Positions 25,819-32,716 of a stretch of 32,716 nt of DNA are shown piece after piece (position 1 is the first letter of the stretch; each line of letters opens with the position of its first letter). The translations under genes were made by a program, and so were the position numbers. This DNA comes from Candidatus Gastranaerophilales bacterium (GTDB lineage: Bacteria; Cyanobacteriota; Vampirovibrionia; Gastranaerophilales; Gastranaerophilaceae), in contig CALVBB010000021.1 of assembly GCA_944325705.1 (NCBI GenBank), positions 1 to 32,716 on the forward strand. The letters run 5' to 3'. The notes below the pieces were generated by a model. That model saw only the letters and a list, made by a program, of their open reading frames with translations, was not told where the DNA came from and searched no databases.

Positions 25819-26724
25819 AAAAGGAAGCCTGATTTGCGAGAGGAGGATTGCGCAAACCATAAACACACAACCGGCGGCTTCCCTGACTGTAAAAACTTCT
25901 CCGAGGAGAACGATTCCGCCGAGCATTGCAAAGACTGATTCCAGACTCATAAACAGCGATGCAACAACCGGTGTTGTACCTTTTTGTCCGAAAATCTGTA
26001 GAGTATAAGCAACACCTGTTGCTATTACACCAGAAAATAAGATAGGTTTTGCCCCGGCAATTACATCAGAAAGCTGAGGATGTTCTAAGCAAAACATCAG
26101 TGGCAGAGAAAGAACACATGCCGTAAAAAACTGGACACAGGAAAGCTTTGCAGAATTTACTTTATGTGAATAATAATTAACAGTAATAATGTGAAGTCCG
26201 AAAACAAAAGCACTTAAAAGAAGCAGAAAATCTGTAAAATCCACCTGTCCTGTATTCTGAAAACAAAGAAGATACAACCCTGTTACCGCAAGGAGAACGC
26301 TTATTTTAACATTTATTCGCAGTTTTTTCTTCATAAATACCGCAATCAGCGGCACAAAAATTATATAAAGAGAAGTTATAAATCCGGCCTTTCCGGCAGG
26401 AGCATTTATCATGCAGTACTGATTTATGGAAAGCGCTCCGAACAAGAGAAACCCGCAAAGTATTCCGCCAGCTGCAAGAGTTTTATGCTGGTTAAATTTT
26501 TCTTCCTGAGTTCTGGTATCATTTTTTAAAGATAGAAGCTTAAATACAGCAATTACCGGAAGCAGACTTAAGCCGCCAAGAAATGTTCTAGAAGCGTTAA
26601 AAGTAAACGGCCCTACATATTCCATCCCGGCCTTTTGCGCAACAAACGATATTCCCCATATAAAAGCAGTTATTAAAAGTGCAAAATTTGAATATACAGC
26701 CCTCACATTAATCAACTTCTTCAT
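25786..26724 (-). CDS. EamA/DMT-family exporter
   Basis: The 312-residue protein has ten transmembrane helices arranged as two EamA domains: FALLITAFIWGISFVAQKAG opens the first, and the second includes FLLLLSAFVFGLHIITVNYY and ends with PVVASLFMSLESVFAMLGGIVLLGEVFTVREAAGCVFMVCAILL. This is the drug/metabolite transporter pattern; the substrate is not predictable. Its promoter sits in the T tract of the upstream gene's terminator and predicts a leaderless mRNA starting at the ATG at 26724. The 3' end overlaps the converging holin-4-2 gene by 33 bp. Confidence 0.9.
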   Translation of the reverse strand: MKKLINVRAVYSNFALLITAFIWGISFVAQKAGMEYVGPFTFNASRTFLGGLSLLPVIAVFKLLSLKNDTRTQEEKFNQHKTLAAGGILCGFLLFGALSINQYCMINAPAGKAGFITSLYIIFVPLIAVFMKKKLRINVKISVLLAVTGLYLLCFQNTGQVDFTDFLLLLSAFVFGLHIITVNYYSHKVNSAKLSCVQFFTACVLSLPLMFCLEHPQLSDVIAGAKPILFSGVIATGVAYTLQIFGQKGTTPVVASLFMSLESVFAMLGGIVLLGEVFTVREAAGCVFMVCAILLSQIRLPFLNPRKSDRKY

Positions 26725-26730
26725 ATCAGT

Positions 26731-26759
26731 ATTGTATACAAAAAGAGGGATAATTTCAT
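26731..26759 (-). promoter_or_regulatory. EamA gene promoter, predicted leaderless
   Basis: Minus strand: ATGAAA (26759-26754), a 17-nt spacer and TACAAT (26736-26731), then 6 nt to the ATG at 26724. The hexamers are imperfect (4/6 and 5/6). The promoter overlaps the terminator hairpin of the preceding minus-strand unit. Confidence 0.5.
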
Positions 26760-26767
26760 CCCTCTTT
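26742..26767 (-). terminator. Terminator of the ferritin-like gene
   Basis: Perfect 10-bp stem AAAGAGGGAT / ATCCCTCTTT with a 6-nt loop; in the minus direction the stem ends in T and continues with two more T. It lies about 170 bp after the ferritin-like stop, so the structured element between them would be part of that transcript. Confidence 0.75.
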
Positions 26768-26774
26768 CATCAAA

Positions 26775-26935
26775 CATGATTTAGCACTCTGTATAAATGT
26801 CCGAAAAAATTTCGAGATAAGGAACGTGAGCGAAATTTTTGAGTGGCGTTTGAAAAGGCCAGCCACTGCACGGCGGCGTTGAGCCGGCGGAAAGCGGCAA
26901 CACTAGATTAGAAGAAAATCTCTAAAGTAAGGTAT
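26775..26935. other. GC-rich structured intergenic element, possible ncRNA or repeat
   Basis: The 3' gap of the ferritin-like gene is distinctly more GC-rich than its surroundings and folds on paper: AAAAATTTCG (26805-26814) pairs perfectly with CGAAATTTTT (26831-26840); AGTGGC (26842-26847) pairs with GCCACT (26862-26867); CGGC (26874-26877) pairs with GCCG (26883-26886). No good ORF of useful length is obvious. The strand cannot be decided because perfect stems are symmetrical. It could be a small RNA, a long 3' UTR or a dispersed repeat. No known family is recognised. Confidence 0.5.
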
Positions 26936-28231
26936 TTACATCTCAAACTTTTTAGCACTCATTGCTTGGTATTCATCAACCGTCAAGGTATCAGGCGCAA
27001 GTGCTTTTGTTTCAAGACCTTTTTCAAGAAGTTTCGGTGCATCCTTTTTTAGTTTATCGGAGGCTATAATCAAGTCACGGTCTTTCTGCTCTGCAATAAC
27101 CCTGATTGTCATTTCAGTAGGGGCTCCGTCCTCACTTACTTTTTCCTGAACATTATACGAAGGCCAGTTATCCGGAAGCTTTTTAATTACAGTATAATCC
27201 TTATCAAGCCCAAGACGCTTGTCAATTTCTGTTTCAAGAATTTTTGCAACATACTCTTTCTGGGATTTAAATCTGCAAGGATAAACAAGCTCTGTACCGA
27301 TAACTTCTTCCGGATCACGTCTTTCGTATTTTTTAAACAATTCAGCCGCAATCTGCAAATGTCCGAGTTCGTAAGCAAGAAATTCTTCCCAGACAGGTTT
27401 TAGCATATCATCAATCTCATCTTCCATACAGTTATTGTACGTACAAACTTCTGTAAATTCATGCAGAAGCAGTTTTTCATACAAAGATTCAGTAGGGTCG
27501 ATTAGAGATTCATACATGGTAACATGTTCTTCTTCAACGTCTTTTATTTCAGCATAAGTTTCCCTGAGGCACTCATTGCCGTATTCCATACCGTGTTCTG
27601 CATAATAGTTGTGTGTCTGCTGTTCACCCGAAACAAGAGTTAAAATATTAACTTTTGTCTGCGGGGTTGCTGTAGCTCTGTCGTAATGTTCGCGCAGACG
27701 AAGAATATTGTCATTATGGTGATTCTGTGTCGGTCTGCTTAACATAACATCAGTCTGCGCCTGAACTATGTCATCCGGATCAATACCGTGTTCCATATAA
27801 GCCCACTGGCTGTATCTGTACAAATGGTCAAAATCCTCAAGCAAACCAAAATTAAATGTTTCTCTTACATAATCATCCGGTTCATTCTGCGCCATCCAGG
27901 CAGTTAAATCAACGGCAACCTGCTCGTAGCCCAGTGTTGTTTCCAGAACTGACTGGTCTGCAGGAGCCATCCAGTTAATTGTTGTCTGCTGCATATCCTC
28001 TATACGTTTTGTTTCCGCCAGAAAACGTTTTATTTCCTCATTATCTGTTATTCTTGCAAAATTATGTTTAAAATTCCACGCCTCTATCTCAATCCCGTTC
28101 ATCAAAATCTGTCTTGTGCGCGTGTAACAGTCCACCTCATATTTATTAAAATGCCGGTGCGCAATTTTATGCCAGCTTCTCAGCTGTTTTTCAGGAGCAA
28201 TGCCCTTTTCTTTTAACGGATTAAAACTCAT
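26936..28231 (-). CDS. Large ferritin-like di-iron protein
   Basis: This 431-residue soluble protein is almost all-helical and carries several metal-ligand-like motifs of the ferritin-like superfamily: VEEEHVTMYESL and AYELGHLQIAAELF are E-x-x-H motifs, and GEQQTHNYYAEHGMEYGNE and LLHEFTEVCTYNNCMEDE supply further Glu in the expected helices. An earlier LLEDFDHLYRYSQWAYMEHG may belong to a second bundle. It is much longer than ferritin or rubrerythrin and has no rubredoxin motif. The frame is open to 28282 but AAAGGAG 8 nt before the ATG at 28231 fixes the start. Function unknown; oxygen or iron detoxification is only a family-level guess. Confidence 0.72.
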   Translation of the reverse strand: MSFNPLKEKGIAPEKQLRSWHKIAHRHFNKYEVDCYTRTRQILMNGIEIEAWNFKHNFARITDNEEIKRFLAETKRIEDMQQTTINWMAPADQSVLETTLGYEQVAVDLTAWMAQNEPDDYVRETFNFGLLEDFDHLYRYSQWAYMEHGIDPDDIVQAQTDVMLSRPTQNHHNDNILRLREHYDRATATPQTKVNILTLVSGEQQTHNYYAEHGMEYGNECLRETYAEIKDVEEEHVTMYESLIDPTESLYEKLLLHEFTEVCTYNNCMEDEIDDMLKPVWEEFLAYELGHLQIAAELFKKYERRDPEEVIGTELVYPCRFKSQKEYVAKILETEIDKRLGLDKDYTVIKKLPDNWPSYNVQEKVSEDGAPTEMTIRVIAEQKDRDLIIASDKLKKDAPKLLEKGLETKALAPDTLTVDEYQAMSAKKFEM

Positions 28232-28409
28232 TTTTATATCTCCTTTCGTTTTTAGAGCCAATTTGATATTAAATTTAACCAAAAACTTTTTAATCAGAAG
28301 TACGGTTAACTTGAAAGTTTAAAGTTTTAATTCCGCTCAAATGCAAAATCCCCGGAATATACTAGCCCTTCTGTAAGTTTTTTGATATACTTAAAATCAA
28401 AGGGGTGGT

Positions 28410-29885
28410 ATGGATAAATCAAAAGAATTATTAAACAGAGCGTTTTCTTATCATACGAAAAGAGAGTTTCCAAAGGCTCAAAAGCTTTACATTGAAGCAC
28501 TGAAAATTAATCCGCAAAACAGCGAAATATTAAACCTTCTAGGCCTTTTAAAATATCAGACAGAAAAATATGACGATGCAGAAAAACTATTCAAAAAATC
28601 AATAAAGCTTGAAAAAAACAGCTATACTTACGAAAACCTTACAGGACTTTATATAAAACAGGGAAAGTGGGACAAGGCGGTTTCAACAATAAAAGAAGCT
28701 TTTATTACTGACAGCGGCAGCTTTACCCTGTGGTTTAACCTCGGTCTTGCTTACAAAAACCTCGAGAGCTTTGACGCGGCAGAAAAAGCCTATCTGAAAG
28801 CTCTTGAGCTTAATCCTGCCTCTGAAAAAGCAAACTTTAACCTTGCCGCCCTCTACCTTCTTCTTAACAATCCGTGCGGGGCAATCACATATTACAAAAG
28901 AGTTTTAAAAATAAATCCAGATGACAGGGAAAGCCTGTATTTTCTCTCGCTTGCATACTTCAGAAACAAAGATTACGAACACGGCTTCAACCCCTTTGAA
29001 GCACGCCTCTGCCGTGAAACAGCTATAAAAACACAGGAAACGACTTACCCTGATTTAACTTCAAAAGCACCGCTCTGGCAGGGAGAAAATATTTCAGACA
29101 AAACAATTTATGTCTATTACGAAGCAGGATTTGGCGATGTTATTATGTATTCCAGATACCTCAAAGAACTCCTGACACGCTGTAAAAAAATAATTTTTAA
29201 ACCACAGCAGGAACTTGCGGAATGGTTCCGCGAAAACTTTCCGGATATAGAGGTTATGGAAACCTTTAAAGCACAAAATGATATTGATTTTGATGTTCAC
29301 TCACCGCTATTAAGCCTTCCGTATCTTTTAAAACGAAACAACTTTAATATTTTTCAACCAACCGGTAAATATCTGGCTGCTAACGTTGAAAAAGTCAAAT
29401 GGTATAAAGACAACTTTTTTAATAACAAGAAAATGAAAATAGGAATAAAATGGCAGGGCAACACATTTTATGAAACAGGAAGGGTTATAAATGTCGAAGC
29501 GTTCAACCCGCTGTTTGAACTTAATAATGTTCAAATTTATTCATGCCAGACGTTTGAAGGTTCGGAAGAATTAAAAAAACTCTCCGGCAAAAACATAATA
29601 GACTTAAGCAAAACATTTAAAAATTTTTCATACACGGCAGCCGCAGTAGAGAATATGGATCTTATAATCTGCAACGACACCTCTCTCGCACACGTTGCAG
29701 GCGCGCTGGGTAAACCCTGTATAATACTTCTGCCTTATCAGTACAACTGGCGTTGGCACCTTGACTTAAGCCATTGCGACTGGTACGATAGCATAAAACT
29801 TTATAAAAGAGGGTTAAATGAAAGCTGGCAGGATGTAATTCTGCAGGTTATTGAAAAAGAACTAATGACTAGGAATAAGTTATGA
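28410..29885 (+). CDS. TPR-repeat glycosyltransferase (GT9-like C-terminus)
   Basis: The 491-residue protein has five or six tetratricopeptide repeats in residues 1-205 (for example A-Q-K-L-Y-I-E-A-L-K-I-N-P and A-E-K-A-Y-L-K-A-L-E-L-N-P) and a C-terminal domain with YYEAGFGDVIMYSRYLKEL, GIKWQGN and DLIICNDTSLAHVAGALGKPCIILLP, the last being the GT9/heptosyltransferase-like nucleotide-sugar signature. TPR-GT fusions of this kind modify proteins or surface glycans. AGGGGTGGT lies just before the ATG. It overlaps the next gene by 4 bp (ATGA), so the two are coupled. Confidence 0.85.
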   Translation: MDKSKELLNRAFSYHTKREFPKAQKLYIEALKINPQNSEILNLLGLLKYQTEKYDDAEKLFKKSIKLEKNSYTYENLTGLYIKQGKWDKAVSTIKEAFITDSGSFTLWFNLGLAYKNLESFDAAEKAYLKALELNPASEKANFNLAALYLLLNNPCGAITYYKRVLKINPDDRESLYFLSLAYFRNKDYEHGFNPFEARLCRETAIKTQETTYPDLTSKAPLWQGENISDKTIYVYYEAGFGDVIMYSRYLKELLTRCKKIIFKPQQELAEWFRENFPDIEVMETFKAQNDIDFDVHSPLLSLPYLLKRNNFNIFQPTGKYLAANVEKVKWYKDNFFNNKKMKIGIKWQGNTFYETGRVINVEAFNPLFELNNVQIYSCQTFEGSEELKKLSGKNIIDLSKTFKNFSYTAAAVENMDLIICNDTSLAHVAGALGKPCIILLPYQYNWRWHLDLSHCDWYDSIKLYKRGLNESWQDVILQVIEKELMTRNKL

Positions 29886-30746
29886 AGAAGAAAATAGCTG
29901 TTTTATACATTGCAACAGGACGATATGTCTGTTTCTGGGATGAATTTTATCCGGGCTGTGAAAAATATTTTCTGCCGGAAGATAATAAAACATACTTTGT
30001 ATTTACTGATGCGGAAAAGTTGAAGTATGAAGAAAACAAAAATATTTTAAAAATTTATCAGAAAAAACTCGGCTGGCCTTACGATACAATGATGCGGTTT
30101 GAAATATTTCTTTCACAGAAAGAAAAGCTAAAGGAATATGATTACATCTTTTTCTTTAATGCAAACACAAAATTTTTAAGCAAGGTAGGAGAAGAAATTC
30201 TGCCCTCTGCCGAAAATGATTTTTTAATGACCGGTTCTCATCCTGCATTTTATAACAAGCAGCCCGATGAATTTACCTATGACAGAAATCCGAAATCACA
30301 GGCATACATCCCTTATGGTGCCGGAAAGCATTACGCAACCGGAGCTTTGAACGGGGGGGGGGGGGGCTTCATATCTTGAAATGTGCGAGAAATTAGCTGC
30401 GTTAACCCGTATTGATATTGATAACGGAGTTATTCCTCTCTGGCACGATGAGAGCATGCTGAATAAGTATTTACTTGATAAAAATCCTCTTATTATGCCT
30501 GTAAATTATCTTTATCCGGAAGGACGCTGGATGCCGCGCAAATGGTACAAGAATAATCCGTTTAAGGATAATATAAAAATTCTTTCAACTGATAAAGCCC
30601 ATCCGAGATACGGAGGACAGGACTATTTAAGAGGCTTAACCGATAAGAAGAAAACTCAAAATCCTGTATATTCTTTTTTTGAAAAATTGTTAAAAAAAAA
30701 TAAAGCGACCGGTGTTAGCAAGCAGACAGTGTTCCCGGGGTATTAA
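29882..30746 (+). CDS. GT6-family glycosyltransferase split by a poly-G frameshift
   Basis: The gene encodes a bacterial GT6 (human ABO / BoGT6a-like) enzyme, transferring Gal or GalNAc to an acceptor glycan. Evidence: IAVLYIATGRY at the N-terminus, MRFEIFLSQ, the bacterial N-A-N motif (93-95, in FFFNANTKF) in place of the mammalian D-x-D, ALNGG and, after the shift, IPLWHDESMLNKYLL. In this sequence translation from 29882 stops at 30377-30379 because 14 G (30353-30366) shift the frame; the rest continues from 30366 in another frame as ASYLEMCEKLAAL. A tract of 13 G (or 10 or 16) would restore one protein of about 287 residues. It is 4 bp inside the TPR-glycosyltransferase stop. The current form is OFF or a sequencing error. 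Confidence 0.88.
30353..30366 (+). repeat. Run of 14 G inside the GT6 gene, candidate phase switch
   Basis: Fourteen consecutive G lie after AAC in the conserved ALNGG region. G tracts of this length slip during replication, as in Campylobacter contingency genes. The tract codes for a flexible Gly run when in frame, so length changes of three G would be tolerated. Confidence 0.85.
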
Positions 30747-30995
30747 AGCATAACATAATTGCAAAATCTAAAAATTATATGACCGGTATAATCTTGTTGG
30801 CGATACCAATATATTTCTCTGCGTTCTGGTTCTAAATCACTTAGCTTTCTGTCAAGCATTACCACAACATTTGTGATAACTGCTCTTGTAGTTACTATTG
30901 TAAAAATCACAACTTAGATGATATGGATTGCGTAATAGAGGATATACGAAATCTAATAAACGAATTTAATATCAAATAAAATCAGTTGTAAAAGA

Positions 30996-31043
30996 ACACA
31001 TGGTATGATTACTTGTTACACATGGTTTGATTATTTTGGGACA
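30996..31043 (+). repeat. Two tandem 22-bp units ending TTTTGGGACA
   Basis: Units begin ACACATGGTATGATTA (30996) and ACACATGGTTTGATTA (31018), a 22-bp period. The second continues to TTTTGGGACA. The same plan with a different core is found at 31867-31910 and inverted at 32682-32716. This layout resembles the transposase-binding ends of insertion sequences. No transposase gene is visible. Confidence 0.55.
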
Positions 31044-31049
31044 CTTTGT

Positions 31050-31069
31050 GTTGGGGTAGAAACCCCAAC
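31050..31069. other. Perfect 8-bp hairpin, REP-like
   Basis: GTTGGGGT-AGAA-ACCCCAAC forms a perfect stem-loop directly after the 30996-31043 site. There is no T tract, so it is not a classical terminator. A similar hairpin lies at 31682-31701. Confidence 0.6.
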
Positions 31070-31145
31070 CTACAAACTTATCTCCTTTTTAATAATAATA
31101 GCAAAAAAATTCTTTGATTTATAATAAAATATATAATGAAATCTT

Positions 31146-31544
31146 ATGAATTACGATGTTATAACAAAAAGTACTAATGCTATGTGGCGCTACGCTACAA
31201 ATAATGATAAGCGACTGGGTAAAGCAGTTGAAAAATACCTGAAAGAAGGGCTTGAGGCCCCAGGGATCGCTAAATATTTGGAAATAGAAAATATGGCTGA
31301 CTATTTTGCTGATAGAGCAAAATATATGGATTCTGTTTCGTATCCAATGAGGATAAAAGACCATCTTATTGAACTAAAAAATGTACTCCTAGCTCCAATA
31401 AGAATTATGAAAACAATTGCAAGGGATAAGAATTTGAGGAAACTATATAGGGAATTTGAAAATAAATATAAGCTTTATTACCCGAATAGTGGGAATAAAA
31501 GAAGCATCATATTGTATAAAATAGTTCGGTTCAAGTCTAACTAA
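31146..31544 (+). CDS. Hypothetical protein, helical and basic
   Basis: The 132-residue product is not recognised. It is helical and Lys-rich, with an early motif NDKRLGKAVEKYLKEGLEAPG and a C-terminal basic end. There is no Shine-Dalgarno; a TATAAT (31132-31137) lies 8 nt before the ATG, so a near-leaderless mRNA is possible. The stop overlaps a 59-codon ORF on the other strand. It lies in the accessory zone of the window and could be lineage-specific. Confidence 0.5.
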   Translation: MNYDVITKSTNAMWRYATNNDKRLGKAVEKYLKEGLEAPGIAKYLEIENMADYFADRAKYMDSVSYPMRIKDHLIELKNVLLAPIRIMKTIARDKNLRKLYREFENKYKLYYPNSGNKRSIILYKIVRFKSN

Positions 31545-31716
31545 GCTTATTTTTTAGTCTTATAGCAAGCTCGCTAGCATAATCCATCTTCATTAGAAGA
31601 TTCAATGGCACATATACAGCCATACAAACAATAAAAACAAATAAAATCTTTCCAATTTCAAATATCAAACTTGGCTTGTTGGTTGGGCATACTTGCCCAA
31701 CGATAAATTTGGACAT
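31537..31716 (-). CDS. 59-residue small membrane ORF, possible remnant
   Basis: The frame opens at ATG 31716 and stops at 31537-31539, giving a single hydrophobic helix (ILFVFIVCMAVYVPLNLLM) with a short basic tail. It overlaps the end of the converging 31146-31544 gene by 8 bp. There is no Shine-Dalgarno, and the N-terminal V-G-Q-V-C-P-T-N is simply the translation of a hairpin element (31682-31701), so it may be a 3' fragment of a longer gene rather than a functional peptide. Confidence 0.3.
   Translation of the reverse strand: MSKFIVGQVCPTNKPSLIFEIGKILFVFIVCMAVYVPLNLLMKMDYASELAIRLKNKLS
31682..31701. other. Perfect 8-bp hairpin, REP-like
   Basis: GTTGGGCA-TACT-TGCCCAAC. No T tract follows. 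Its stem resembles that at 31050-31069 (both GTTGGG...CCCAAC). Confidence 0.6.
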
Positions 31717-31866
31717 TAATTGGACTGTAAAAATTCTTAAATTTGAGTAAGCATCAGGCTAATTTAAAAGTATCATTTGTAAATCCAAGTCCTAATAAAG
31801 TCCAGTTCAGTCCAGTTTAAAAACAATGCATCACAGAGCTTCCGACGGCTAATGTAAAAGAACAAC

Positions 31867-31910
31867 CAGTTCAGGAATATTTGACAGACAGTTCAGGAAT
31901 TTTGGGACAG
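31867..31910 (+). repeat. Tandem 22-bp transposon-end-like units
   Basis: Units start CAGTTCAGGAAT at 31867 and 31889 (22-bp period); the second ends TTTTGGGACAG, as at the site ending 31043. An inverted copy of the second unit is at the window end. Confidence 0.6.
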
Positions 31911-32022
31911 ATAAATTTAGAAACTTAAATTAATGTTATAAAATATTATATTAATTAAAATAGCAAAAAAAAAATTACAGTTTTTATATTTTCATACGCA
32001 ACCAAATAGGAGATATTAATAA

Positions 32023-32559
32023 ATGAGAATAGATAATAATTACACTCAAAGACAACCGAATTTTGGTAGTTTGAAATCTATAACATACCAAAGTCATTTT
32101 AATCCTGATGTTTACCCTGAAGAATTTGCAAAGGTTTTGAAGGCTATCAAAGAATCAAAAGCGTTCAATGAATTTTTCAAACAGTATGATGTAGATATGT
32201 ATTTTCATGAGGGGGAAGGTCCTTTCAAGAAGGACTATATTTACATGATGTTAAAAACAACAGTCCCCAAAACTAAAGGTAACAACTTGCGTCCGACATT
32301 ATATCTTGGTGCTGATCAGGGTCATAATGAACCAATATGTTCCACTTATACTCTGCTTAATAGATTAACCAAAAAAATTAAAAATATAGAATTTTCAGAT
32401 TTAAAATATAAACTTGATGATGCATTAAAAGAATTGGAAGAGAATGAGAAAAAGAAAAATGCCAGAACGAATGTTGATGAGATTGCAGATAATCTCCTTT
32501 CACTGGGAAAACCTAAAAAGAAAAATTTCTTTGAAAAACTATTCGGCTGGTTAAAATAA
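32023..32559 (+). CDS. Gastranaerophilales-type hypothetical protein
   Basis: The 178-residue product is not assigned to a known family. Its N-terminus MRIDNNYTQRQPNFGSLK is of a style I associate with many lineage-specific proteins of gut Melainabacteria. The body is a mixed alpha/beta domain (VYPEEFAKVLKAIKESKAF, VDMYFHEGEG, DYIYMMLKTTVP), then a Lys/Glu helix and an amphipathic basic end, KKKNFFEKLFGWLK, that could bind membranes. AGGAGA lies 9 nt before the ATG. It lies between two inverted transposon-end-like sites (31867-31910 and 32682-32716). Confidence 0.65.
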   Translation: MRIDNNYTQRQPNFGSLKSITYQSHFNPDVYPEEFAKVLKAIKESKAFNEFFKQYDVDMYFHEGEGPFKKDYIYMMLKTTVPKTKGNNLRPTLYLGADQGHNEPICSTYTLLNRLTKKIKNIEFSDLKYKLDDALKELEENEKKKNARTNVDEIADNLLSLGKPKKKNFFEKLFGWLK

Positions 32560-32681
32560 TTAACACTTATTGTAGAATTTCGTAAGTCGTTTTAGTAAAA
32601 CCGACCTTAATTATATTTCCAAGTAAATTGAAATAAATTTCCACCTAAATTTAAAATTTTGAAAAATTTTTCAACACTGTC

Positions 32682-32716
32682 CTGTCCCAAAATTCCTGAA
32701 CTGTCCCAAAATTCCT
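32682..32716 (-). repeat. Inverted copy of the 22-bp units, cut by the window end
   Basis: CTGTCCCAAAATTCCTGAAC (32682-32701) is the reverse complement of the second unit at 31889-31910, and a second unit begins at 32701. It could be the left end of an element continuing beyond the window. Confidence 0.6.

Larger units (their letters stand above)
30747..31145. other. Gene-poor stretch with a short open remnant and hairpin
   Basis: No convincing gene. On the plus strand an open frame of 44 codons (30845-30976, stop at 30977-30979) lacks a start and contains C-x2-C-x-C-x3-C, so it is probably a fragment of a decayed gene. The rest holds a transposon-end-like site (30996-31043) and a hairpin (31050-31069). 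Base composition is AT-rich. Confidence 0.6.
31545..32022. other. Gene-poor stretch with hairpin and transposon-end-like sites
   Basis: Apart from the tiny minus-strand ORF, no gene is supported. A hairpin lies at 31682-31701, short GTCCAGT-type repeats occur around 31797-31817, and a double 22-bp site lies at 31867-31910. The final part before 32023 is very AT-rich with AGGAGA at 32008-32013 for the next gene. Confidence 0.6.

Noticed and set aside
30381..30746. Independent small gene downstream of the G tract
   Set aside because: Its residues continue the GT6 family (WHDES motif) without a gap, and there is no ribosome binding site at 30381.
30845..30979. Cys-rich mini-protein C-x2-C-x-C-x3-C
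   Set aside because: No start codon at the beginning of the open frame and no ribosome binding site; treated as a remnant.
32584..32608. Terminator after the 178-residue gene
   Set aside because: An imperfect stem (GTCGTTTTA with TAAAACCGAC, one bulge) exists but no T tract follows, so it is not called.
1..32716. tRNA or rRNA genes
   Set aside because: Intergenic gaps were read for cloverleaf landmarks (GGTTCGA-type T loop, acceptor pairing) and none was seen; rRNA cores are absent.

Overview
The window is AT-rich, densely coding bacterial DNA using the standard code, mostly envelope and cell-surface genes. The best guess for the source is a gut member of the Gastranaerophilales (Melainabacteria, non-photosynthetic cyanobacterial relatives). 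This rests on several prepilin-like proteins with short basic leaders and F-[ST]-L-x-E motifs, a small protein whose N-terminus contains NYTQRQPNFG (a style I associate with that order), an LktA-like repeat adhesin, a class I glutamate dehydrogenase and many lineage-specific hypotheticals. There is no rRNA, tRNA or housekeeping operon, so the assignment is inference.

Layout. 1-66 is homopolymer-rich and looks like a contig end. 77-1518 (minus) holds a small membrane protein and a stand-alone phage Mu gpF-like protein. 1685-4046 is a divergent metal-resistance pair: an SmtB-type ArsR repressor and a P1B-2 Zn/Cd/Pb ATPase, with near-identical mirrored promoters that carry the operators in their spacers. 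4221-7727 is a 1168-residue secreted repeat adhesin. 7827-8576 (minus) is a secreted vWA protein. 8656-13693 is a probable envelope operon: a VirB10/TrbI-like protein, an 8-TM protein with a possible FHA-like head, two TonB/TolA-like proteins (one with a zinc-ribbon head) and an MCE protein. It meets gdhA (13695-15050, minus) tail to tail. 15221-16332 is a SIMPL protein plus a small secreted protein; 16375-17992 (minus) holds a membrane protein and an HlyD-type adaptor.

18068-23966 is the most distinctive region: five prepilin-like genes around one divergent promoter region. Three consecutive ones share a pilin N-terminus, a conserved HG[RK]-x2-CY block, a [CEKRF]F-x-P block opening a glycine-rich domain, and a conserved C-terminal V/I-I-[VI]-W end. 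They look like pseudopilins that display glycine-rich (polyglycine-II-type) adhesin domains. No pilus motor or secretin is in the window.

24062-28231 holds an ArsB/NhaD-type transporter, a YvlD/holin-4-2 membrane protein, an EamA exporter, a GC-rich structured intergenic element and a large ferritin-like protein. 28410-30746 is a two-gene glycan operon: a TPR-glycosyltransferase and a GT6 (ABO-like) glycosyltransferase interrupted by a run of 14 G, a candidate phase-variation switch. 30747-32716 is sparse accessory DNA with three transposon-end-like sites built on 22-bp units, two strong hairpins, two hypothetical genes and one tiny ORF.

Regulation: several minus-strand genes and two plus-strand genes have a TATAAT-like -10 box only 6-8 nt before the ATG and no Shine-Dalgarno, suggesting leaderless mRNAs, while most operon-internal genes have clear AGGAG-type sites.
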